Shown here piece after piece: positions 42,486-48,708 of a stretch of 64,000 nucleotides of DNA. Made by a program: the position numbers and the translations under genes. The stretch is from Campylobacter ureolyticus. GTDB taxonomy: Bacteria; Campylobacterota; Campylobacteria; Campylobacterales; Campylobacteraceae. The stretch is from assembly GCF_013372225.1 (NCBI RefSeq), contig NZ_CP053832.1, forward strand, positions 372,001 through 436,000. The letters run 5' to 3'. Within the stretch, counting starts at the first letter, position 1, and each line of letters begins with the position of its first letter. Under the pieces are notes generated by a model, which was not told the origin of the DNA, searched no databases, and worked only from the letters and a program-made list of their open reading frames with translations.

Positions 42486-44547
42486 TATAGAGTTTGAAAT
42501 TTTTCATAAAAGTAAAAACCGAGTTAGGTTTTTACAGCCTGAGCTAAGTTTAAATTCTGATATCAAAGCTTATAAAGATGCCATATTAAAACTTGATAAT
42601 GTTACAAATGCAAGAGTTAATAAAACTATAAAAAGTGTAACTGTAAATTTTGAGAATGTAGACTTAGATAAATTACTAGGTGAAATTTCAAAACTTGAAA
42701 TTCCAGTTTTAGAAAATGAAAGTGATGATATAAGTAAAGCTGAGATTATAAAATCTTTAATTTCACTTGGGCTTACGCCTATTGTTAAAAACAAAGATAT
42801 AAACACCTTAATAAGCTTGTTTGCCTCATATCCACTTTTAAAAGATGGATTAAGTGAGCTTTTAAAAAGCGGTCTTACTTCAAAAGTTTTAGAGGCAATG
42901 GCAGTTGGAATTTCACTTTCAAGAAAAGATTTATTAGCTGCAAATAGTACAAATTTGATGTTAAATATTGGCGAGTATATTGAAGAAAGCACAACTCATA
43001 AAAGCGATGATTTAATTAAGGCGTTGGCAAAACCAGCTATCAAAGAAGCTTGGGTTGAGGTTAATAAAAATGGTAAAAAAACTCTTGTTAAGACAAAAAC
43101 AGAAGATATTAAAGTTGGAGATATTGTAGTAGTTGGAAGTGGCGAGAGTATTGCAATAGATGGGTATGTATTGGAAGGAAATGCAAGTGTAAATGAAGCC
43201 TCTATGACAGGCGAAGCAGAAGCTATTGCTAAAAAACATGGTGATAGAGTTATGAGTGGAACTGTTGTTGAAGATGGTAAAATTAAAATTTGGACTGAGC
43301 TTGCTGGAAAAGATACAAGTACTGAAAGAATTCGCCATTACATACAAAATTCACTCAATGAAAAATCTAATGTAGCTCAAAAAGCCACAAAACTAGCCGA
43401 TAAGTTAGTGCCTATAACTTTAAGTTTGGCTGGATTATCATACTTTATAAATAGAAATATGACAAGTGTAGCTTCGGTTTTACAAGCTGATTATTCGTGT
43501 GCTTTAAAGCTTGCTACTCCAGTAGCTTTTAAATCAAGCATAAGTAAAGCTGGAAATAACGGTATGCTTATAAAAGGTGCTAAATCATTAGAAGAGCTAG
43601 CTAGTGCAGATACTTTTGTTTTTGACAAAACAGGAACCATTACAAGAGGAATTTTAGAAGTTATTGACATTATAAGCTTTGATAAAGACTGGAAAAAAGA
43701 TGATATTTTAAATCTTGCAGCAAGTGCTGAAGAGCACTATTTTCATCCAATTGCAGAAGCTGTTGTAAGTGCGGCAGAGAAAAAAGGATTTAAGCATATG
43801 CATCATGGAGAAGTTGAGTTTATTGTAGCACATGGACTTAAAACACATTTTCATGGCAAAGAAGTAGTTATCGGAAATAGACATTTTTTAGAAGATGATG
43901 AAAATATTTCATTTAAAGCTCACGATACAAAGATAAGAAATGAACTAAAAGATGGAAATACACTTTTATATATTGGCTATGATAAAAAGCTTCTAGGAAT
44001 TATTGTTATGAAAGATGAAATTCGCTCAAACGCTAAAAAAACTATTAAAAAGTTAAAAGAACTTGGCGTTAAAGAAGTGATTATGCTAACAGGAGATATT
44101 GAAACAAAAGCAAAAGAAGTTGCAGATTTATTGGGTATTGATAAAGTATATGCAAATATGCTTCCAACTTCAAAAGCAGAAGTTATAGATACTCTTGTAA
44201 AAGAAGGTAAAAAAGTTGTATTTTGTGGTGATGGGATAAACGATGCACCATCTTTAACAAAAGCAAATGTTGGAATAAGCATGAAAAGAGGTGCTGATAT
44301 AGCAAGGGCAGTTGCTGATATTAGTCTTTTAAAAGATGATATTTATGCAGTTGCTCGACTAAAAGAGTTAGCAAATGAAACTTTAAAACTAGTTGATAAA
44401 AATTTTAATGCCACAGTTTTAATAAACTCAGCGATACTTTTAGGTGCAACTTTAGGAAAATTAAGTCCTATTTCAACAGCGGTTTTACATAATGGAACAA
44501 CGATAGGACTTCTTTTAAATTCAATGAAGGGTGTGAAAATTCAGTAA
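42454..44547 (+). CDS. P1B-type ATPase with SCA motif (FezB-like, P1B-6 candidate)
   Basis: About 697-residue P-type ATPase. The N-terminus has an HMA-like domain with the R-x-R motif (HKSKNRVRF). A weakly hydrophobic pre-actuator region follows (EAMAVGISLSRKDLLAANS...LNIGEYIEEST), then the actuator (ASMTGEAEA). The ion-site helix reads DYSCALKLATP with Ser348-Cys349-Ala350 in place of CPC. Asp391 in DKTGT, HPIAEAV and GDGINDAPS complete the family motifs. Replacement of CPC by SCA and the R motif are, as I recall, features of P1B-6 ATPases, whose characterised member FezB builds ferrosomes. The start is uncertain (42415, 42454 or TTG 42469); all overlap the upstream gene. Confidence 0.8.
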   Translation: MQKQKLKQDNNIEFEIFHKSKNRVRFLQPELSLNSDIKAYKDAILKLDNVTNARVNKTIKSVTVNFENVDLDKLLGEISKLEIPVLENESDDISKAEIIKSLISLGLTPIVKNKDINTLISLFASYPLLKDGLSELLKSGLTSKVLEAMAVGISLSRKDLLAANSTNLMLNIGEYIEESTTHKSDDLIKALAKPAIKEAWVEVNKNGKKTLVKTKTEDIKVGDIVVVGSGESIAIDGYVLEGNASVNEASMTGEAEAIAKKHGDRVMSGTVVEDGKIKIWTELAGKDTSTERIRHYIQNSLNEKSNVAQKATKLADKLVPITLSLAGLSYFINRNMTSVASVLQADYSCALKLATPVAFKSSISKAGNNGMLIKGAKSLEELASADTFVFDKTGTITRGILEVIDIISFDKDWKKDDILNLAASAEEHYFHPIAEAVVSAAEKKGFKHMHHGEVEFIVAHGLKTHFHGKEVVIGNRHFLEDDENISFKAHDTKIRNELKDGNTLLYIGYDKKLLGIIVMKDEIRSNAKKTIKKLKELGVKEVIMLTGDIETKAKEVADLLGIDKVYANMLPTSKAEVIDTLVKEGKKVVFCGDGINDAPSLTKANVGISMKRGADIARAVADISLLKDDIYAVARLKELANETLKLVDKNFNATVLINSAILLGATLGKLSPISTAVLHNGTTIGLLLNSMKGVKIQ

Positions 44548-44566
44548 TAAAACAGCTTTAGTATGA

Positions 44567-44585
44567 TATAATGACATTTATTATC
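44567..44585. promoter_or_regulatory. Fur-box-like site
   Basis: TATAATGACATTTATTATC matches 15 of 19 positions of GATAATGATAATCATTATC, with an inverted TAATGA/TCATTA repeat extending just past it. It includes a TATAAT that could serve as the -10 for the small gene at 44602. Confidence 0.5.
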
Positions 44586-44601
44586 ATTACAAGGAAATTA
44601 A

Positions 44602-44736
44602 ATGCCATTTTTTATACTAAATGCAGTTTTATTTACTGCGACAACGGTGATGACTTATGATACAATCTCAAAAGCAAAAACAAAATTTGATAGAAAAAGA
44701 AGACGAAAGCTTGAAAAAAGCAAAAACAGAGATTAA
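44602..44736 (+). CDS. Possible 44-residue membrane peptide
   Basis: Short reading frame behind a good AAGGAAATTAA ribosome site. It has one hydrophobic helix (FFILNAVLFTATTVM) and a very basic tail (KFDRKRRRKLEKSKNRD). It overlaps the following gene by 80 bp in another frame. No homologue is recognised. The ribosome site and helix-plus-basic-tail layout argue that it is real, possibly for translational coupling. Confidence 0.4.
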   Translation: MPFFILNAVLFTATTVMTYDTISKAKTKFDRKRRRKLEKSKNRD

Positions 44737-44941
44737 AAAACCTTTTTTAGATGATATGAGCAAGAAAGAGCTTGCTAAAATTGGTCTTAGTGTCTCAATG
44801 GGACTTACTGTGTTAAGTGCATTTTCATTAAGAAGTAGATTTTCTAAAAATTTACATGTTATTTCTGGAGCTTTAATGGTTGGGTTTGCATTTTATCACA
44901 ATTCACTCTATGATAATAAAACTCCTGCAAAAAAAGATTAA
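44657..44941 (+). CDS. Small membrane protein at the end of the fez-like operon
   Basis: 94 residues: a charged N-terminal helix (about 1-38) and two hydrophobic segments (LAKIGLSVSMGLTVLSAF and HVISGALMVGFAFYH). Unknown family. The ribosome site is weak (GGTGATG), which together with the overlapping 44602 frame suggests coupled translation. It follows the P1B ATPase by 109 bp that contain a Fur-box-like site, so it may also be transcribed on its own. Confidence 0.6.
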   Translation: MIQSQKQKQNLIEKEDESLKKAKTEIKKPFLDDMSKKELAKIGLSVSMGLTVLSAFSLRSRFSKNLHVISGALMVGFAFYHNSLYDNKTPAKKD

Positions 44942-44955
44942 TAACCTATTTTGGC

Positions 44956-44995
44956 TATAATTTAGTTAATTTAACCGCATTTGTAGTTAAATTAA
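44956..44995 (+). promoter_or_regulatory. -10 box and inverted repeat before the flavodoxin pseudogene
   Basis: TATAAT (44956-44961) followed by a perfect 10-bp inverted repeat TTAATTTAAC (44966-44975) / GTTAAATTAA (44986-44995) with a 10-nt spacer, ending at the ribosome site AAAGGAGAG. It lies at or just after the expected transcription start, where a repressor would act. Confidence 0.5.
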
Positions 44996-45005
44996 AGGAG
45001 AGAAA

Positions 45006-45475
45006 ATGACATTAGTAGTTTATTTTAGTGCAACTGGAAATACTGCAAATTTAGCTAAAAAAATTAGCAAAATAACAAATGGTGAAATTTATGAAATAAA
45101 ACCAAAAGTACCTTACATAGACAAAGATCTGGATTGGTGGGATGATAAATGCAGGGCAAATACCGAAATGAGAGAAAATTTACGCCCTGAAATTTTGGGT
45201 GAAATTGACATTTCTAAATTTGATACTATTTTTTAGGATTTCCGATTTGGCGGTATAAAGCCCCGGTTATTATAAATTCTTTTTTAGAAAAATATGATTT
45301 TAATGGCAAGATCATAATCCTATTTGTAACTTCTGGAAGCAGTTCGTATGGTGATACAAATTTAGCACTTTTAAACTCTTGCAAAGGCGGGGTTTTAAAA
45401 AATGGCGTTAGATTTGATGCAAATATCAGTCAAAACGAGCTTGAAAAATGGGTAAAAAACTCACTTAATAAATAA
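45006..45475 (+). pseudogene. Flavodoxin, frameshifted
   Basis: Flavodoxin of about 156 residues broken by a single-base deletion. Frame 1 gives VVYFSATGNTANLAKKI (the FMN phosphate loop with a TGNT core) up to ISKFDTIF and then a stop at 45234-45236. Adding one T to the T6 run at 45229-45234 restores FDTIFLGFPIWRYKAPVIIN and VTSGSSSYGD through to the stop at 45475. Both halves are otherwise typical of the short flavodoxins of electron-transfer or NADPH-quinone type. It is either a recent pseudogene, a sequencing slip in a homopolymer, or a slippage-controlled gene. Confidence 0.75.
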
Positions 45476-45508
45476 AAAAATAAATTTATCAAAAACGCTT
45501 GAAATCTC

Positions 45509-45537
45509 TTGCAAAATTAATGTTTTTTTGATATAGT
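45509..45537 (+). promoter_or_regulatory. Promoter of the 45567 gene
   Basis: TTGCAA (45509-45514) and TATAGT (45532-45537) with a 17-bp spacer, about 30 bp before the ATG. Confidence 0.5.
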
Positions 45538-45566
45538 TGCGAAATTTTATTTTTAGGAGAATGTTT

Positions 45567-45779
45567 ATGACTTATGATGAGTTAGAGCTTGAAGCTTATC
45601 TTTTAGAGATTTTAGAAGAATATAAGAACTTTGATAATATGGACGATGAGGAACTATACGAACTTATGAGCAATGTTGCAAGCTATATGGATGATGATTA
45701 TGAAGAAGCTTATGAGTATGTAACGCAGTTTGGACCAATTGACAAAAAAAGAATTTTAGCTCTTGATTTACCAAGATAA
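45567..45779 (+). CDS. Small acidic protein of unknown function
   Basis: 70 residues, strongly acidic and tyrosine-rich (TYDELELEAYLLEILEEY, then MDDEELYELM and MDDDYEEAYEYV), probably all helical and cytosolic. The ATG at 45567 has TAGGAGA at good spacing; the in-frame ATG two codons earlier touches that site. It has its own promoter. No family recognised. Convergent with acpS, whose stop lies 9 bp away. Confidence 0.6.
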   Translation: MTYDELELEAYLLEILEEYKNFDNMDDEELYELMSNVASYMDDDYEEAYEYVTQFGPIDKKRILALDLPR

Positions 45780-45788
45780 AAAAGCGAT

Positions 45789-46139
45789 TTATTGAGTTTC
45801 TATCATAACAGCTGCGATGGCAAAACCTCCATCGTGGCTTATGCTAAGATTTGAGTCTTTTATTTTAAATTTGGTTTTTATTTCATCTTTAAATTTTATA
45901 AGAGGAGCGTTTTTATCACTTTTATAAATTTCAATATCTAAAAACGAAAATTCATTTCCAATCCCAACACCAAGAGCTTTTGAAACAGCTTCTTTTGCGG
46001 CAAAAAACCCCGCTAAGGTTTCATCACTTTTTACTAAGCTTATTTCACTGTCGTTTAAAACTCTTTTTAGAAATTTCAATCCATATTTTTCTTTTAAATT
46101 TGAAATTCTTTTTATGCTTACTATATCAACTCCAAGCAT
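45789..46139 (-). CDS. acpS: Holo-[acyl-carrier-protein] synthase
   Basis: Transfers 4'-phosphopantetheine from CoA to apo-ACP. The 116-residue protein has the AcpS signatures [27 protein letters not shown] and [12 protein letters not shown]. The ATG at 46139 has AAAAGGAG upstream; a longer reading frame to 46406 lacks homology and would run into the divergent gene. Confidence 0.93.
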   Translation of the reverse strand: MLGVDIVSIKRISNLKEKYGLKFLKRVLNDSEISLVKSDETLAGFFAAKEAVSKALGVGIGNEFSFLDIEIYKSDKNAPLIKFKDEIKTKFKIKDSNLSISHDGGFAIAAVMIETQ

Positions 46140-46211
46140 TTTACTCCTTTTATAAACATAGTTTATTATCTCTAAATTTAGCTTGAAATTTACTAAAATT
46201 ATATTTATATA

Positions 46212-46240
46212 TTGACAATAATTTTCAAATTTGTTACAAT
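46212..46240 (+). promoter_or_regulatory. Promoter of the second DUF4198 gene
   Basis: TTGACA (46212-46217) and TACAAT (46235-46240) with a 17-bp spacer, 33 bp before the ATG at 46274. It is the best -35/-10 pair noticed in the window. Confidence 0.6.
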
Positions 46241-46273
46241 TGAAATCTAAATTTAACTTTAATGGAGAAAAAT

Positions 46274-47038
46274 ATGAAAAAATTTGCAACTTTTGTTTTA
46301 TTGGCTTGCTTAAGCTCATCACTTTTAGCTCACGATCTTTGGGTTTGGGGAGAAAATAATGGTGATAAATTCGGTGCTGATTTAATTTATGGACATGATT
46401 TTCCAAATCCTGAAAAAATAGCTGATGAAAGAACTGTTTTGTTTGATAATGTCAAGGTTATATCAAATGAAGGTGAACAAATTTTATCCCAAGCTGGTGA
46501 AAACTATCACTTTGAGGGAAAATCTTTAAAAGATGGAGTTTATATCATAAATGCTTACTATAAACCAACTCCTTGGATACAAAAAAGTGATGGAAGTTGG
46601 GATATGAATAAAACTAGAAAAGATACCAATGACGCGGTTAAATATTGTGGTGTTTCTACAATGCAAAGCAAAGCTTTAATTAAATTAGGCGATTCAAAAG
46701 ATTCAAAAATTATAACAAAACCTTTAAAAAGAGGCTTAGAGTTTTTACCACTTTTTGACAGCGTTGATGAGATAAAAGAAGGTAATCTTATCAAATTTAA
46801 ACTTATGCTAAATGGAAATTCGGTTAAAAATGCTTCTGTTTATGCAAGTTATGGTGGTTATGCAACTAATGATATGGCTCAAGCTGGATATGCAAAAACA
46901 GATCTTGATGGCAATTTTGAATTTCGCCCACTTAAAAAAGGACTTTGGTATTTAAAAGCCACAGTAAATACAAACTCAAATAATAAAGATTGTGAGATAA
47001 ATAACGATAAAGCAACAATTGTTTTTGAGGTTAAATAA
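46274..47038 (+). CDS. DUF4198 periplasmic protein, second copy
   Basis: 254 residues with a signal peptide ([18 protein letters not shown]). The predicted mature start is His ([15 protein letters not shown]). [13 protein letters not shown] and the Ig-like C-terminal half ([28 protein letters not shown]) place it in DUF4198, the same family as the feo-linked protein at 36823. The two are clearly divergent, not a recent duplicate. It stands alone with its own promoter and a terminator. Probable periplasmic metal-binding role, metal unknown. Confidence 0.78.
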   Translation: MKKFATFVLLACLSSSLLAHDLWVWGENNGDKFGADLIYGHDFPNPEKIADERTVLFDNVKVISNEGEQILSQAGENYHFEGKSLKDGVYIINAYYKPTPWIQKSDGSWDMNKTRKDTNDAVKYCGVSTMQSKALIKLGDSKDSKIITKPLKRGLEFLPLFDSVDEIKEGNLIKFKLMLNGNSVKNASVYASYGGYATNDMAQAGYAKTDLDGNFEFRPLKKGLWYLKATVNTNSNNKDCEINNDKATIVFEVK

Positions 47039-47050
47039 ATTTTTAAGATT

Positions 47051-47070
47051 TAGCCCTAAATTTAGGGCTA
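47051..47070 (+). terminator. Terminator of the second DUF4198 gene
   Basis: Perfect palindrome TAGCCCTAAATTTAGGGCTA 12 bp after the stop, followed by an AT-rich AATATAATTTTT. Confidence 0.65.
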
Positions 47071-47079
47071 AATATAATT

Positions 47080-47117
47080 TTTAAACTATAAATTTAGCAA
47101 AAAATTTATAGTTTAAA
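47080..47117. terminator. 16-bp inverted repeat between convergent genes
   Basis: TTTAAACTATAAATTT (47080-47095) and AAATTTATAGTTTAAA (47102-47117), 6-nt loop, followed on the plus strand by TTTTTAAGG. It could terminate either side. It shares the 12-nt core TAAACTATAAAT with the inverted repeat at 37825. Confidence 0.5.
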
Positions 47118-47120
47118 TTT

Positions 47121-47366
47121 TTAAGGATGCTTTATAATAAATCTAATTGTTGGGCCATCTTGCTCTACACTTAAAACTTCAAAACCACGATTTTTAGCAT
47201 CGTATGGAATTGAATTTATACTTTGTGGGCAATCACAAATTAGCTCTAAAACTTCACCTTTTTTTAAATTTGGCAAAGCATCAATTAAGGCAATTGCTGG
47301 CAGAGGACATGCTTCACCTTGTAAATCAAGTGTATAAGTTACTTTGCCATCATAAAAACTACTCAT
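47121..47366 (-). CDS. fdhU: TusA/YedF-family sulfur-carrier-like protein (FdhU-like)
   Basis: 81-residue TusA-like fold with the active-site CPxP motif in LQGEACPLPAIALIDAL, followed by the usual two-layer sandwich (GEVLELICDCPQS). Adjacent to a YedE-type transporter, it matches the C. jejuni fdhT-fdhU pair. That pair is needed for selenium-dependent formate dehydrogenase and probably channels selenium or sulfur. It begins directly after the yedE-like stop, so the two are co-transcribed. Confidence 0.75.
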   Translation of the reverse strand: MSSFYDGKVTYTLDLQGEACPLPAIALIDALPNLKKGEVLELICDCPQSINSIPYDAKNRGFEVLSVEQDGPTIRFIIKHP

Positions 47367-48569
47367 TTAAAAACTCCTATTTTTGAAAAAATCTCTTTGA
47401 TAAATATAAGCTAAAAATCCCATAACTCCAAATAAGGCTAAATTTAATACAAGACCACCAAATGAGCCAAAAGTTTCTAGCATATTTATTTTTACGCCTG
47501 ATTTTATAAAACTTGGAATAGCATCATAACTTAATGCTAAAATCATAGTTCCTATAAAATTTGCAATTCCAACTATTATAAAATGCACTTGTCCTTCAAA
47601 TGCTCTATACATCCAACCACATTCACAACCTCCGGCAAATACTATGCCAAAACCAAATAAAAACCCTCCAATTATAACTCCAAGTGAGATTTCAACGAGT
47701 TTGACGCTGTGACCGTTTAGAACAAAAGCATAAACTAAAATGCATGAAATTATCATGCCAATAATCGCACCTTTTATGGCAATTGTTCTACCAAATAAAA
47801 ACATATCTCTAAAACAAGATGTAAAGCAAATTTGTCCTCTTGAGATGATAAATCCAAAGATAAATCCAAAAAGTAGGGCAATTGGAAGCATACTTTTTGT
47901 ATTTTTTACATTAAGCTCAGGAGCATTTATAAACATATAAAAAAACCACCCTAAAAATAATATAAATATTACAATTCCAAAAATAAAATGTCTTTTTGCT
48001 CTTTTTTTATCTATTTTTAATCCTTGACCTTTGCCAGTTGCTAAGCGAAGTAATTTTGCTTTTGGTTTAAAAAACTCTATATTTAGGAGTTTTACAGCTA
48101 CATAAATTCCTGCTATCATTGATATTGTAAAAAACCAAGTATGAAGCGAGAAATAAGGAAGTCCGGTAAAAAAGTTAGCTAAATTACACCCGTATGCAAG
48201 TCTTGCACCAAAACCTGTTAAAATTCCTCCAATTATAGCCTGAAAAACTCTAATTTTACTTGCGGGAAATCTAATTTTAACCTTATTGGCAAGAAGTGCT
48301 GCAACAAAAGCACCAATAAACATACCTATAAGCATAACTCCAGCTTTTCTACTAAGTGGTGTTCCATCAAGTTTATAATAAGAATATTTGCTCAAGTCAG
48401 CTCCAAAAAGTTCTAAAAACTCGCCACCCCATTTTGTCATCTCACCAGTTACAGCCCAGCCACTACCAATTAATCCATAATAAGCAGTCGCAAATATAGC
48501 TAAAACTATCATGGCTTTGCCGGTATGCCAAAAATTAACCAAAAAAATTTTTTTGAATTGTTTAAACAT
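47367..48569 (-). CDS. fdhT: YeeE/YedE-family transporter, selenium-linked (FdhT-like)
   Basis: 400-residue inner-membrane protein with about ten helices. It has the conserved Cys positions of YeeE/YedE channels: AYGCNLANFFTGL, QICFTSCFRDMF and FAGGCECGWMYRAFEG. YeeE takes up thiosulfate via such cysteines; YedE/FdhT with a TusA partner is linked to selenium use. The genes for formate dehydrogenase and selenocysteine synthesis are not in the window. Confidence 0.78.
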   Translation of the reverse strand: MFKQFKKIFLVNFWHTGKAMIVLAIFATAYYGLIGSGWAVTGEMTKWGGEFLELFGADLSKYSYYKLDGTPLSRKAGVMLIGMFIGAFVAALLANKVKIRFPASKIRVFQAIIGGILTGFGARLAYGCNLANFFTGLPYFSLHTWFFTISMIAGIYVAVKLLNIEFFKPKAKLLRLATGKGQGLKIDKKRAKRHFIFGIVIFILFLGWFFYMFINAPELNVKNTKSMLPIALLFGFIFGFIISRGQICFTSCFRDMFLFGRTIAIKGAIIGMIISCILVYAFVLNGHSVKLVEISLGVIIGGFLFGFGIVFAGGCECGWMYRAFEGQVHFIIVGIANFIGTMILALSYDAIPSFIKSGVKINMLETFGSFGGLVLNLALFGVMGFLAYIYQRDFFKNRSF

Positions 48570-48677
48570 AAAAATTCCTTAAAAAGTAATTGCTAAAACT
48601 TAGCACTTAAAAGCAGAATTATATATAAACTTAACTTAAAGTATAGTTTGAAATTATAAGTAATTATTATATTTAAT

Positions 48678-48705
48678 TTTAGCCTCATATTTCCTAGAGG
48701 CTAAA
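48678..48705. terminator. Weak hairpin at the end of the Zn/Cd ATPase gene
   Basis: TTTAGCCTC/GAGGCTAAA with a 10-nt loop, 4 bp beyond the ATPase stop. The T-rich side is on the plus strand, so its use by the minus-strand gene is uncertain. Confidence 0.35.
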
Positions 48706-48708
48706 TTT

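Noticed and set aside
46140-46406. Extended minus-strand frame upstream of acpS
   Set aside because: The extension has no AcpS homology, AcpS starts at a good ribosome site at 46139, and the longer frame would cover the promoter of the divergent gene.
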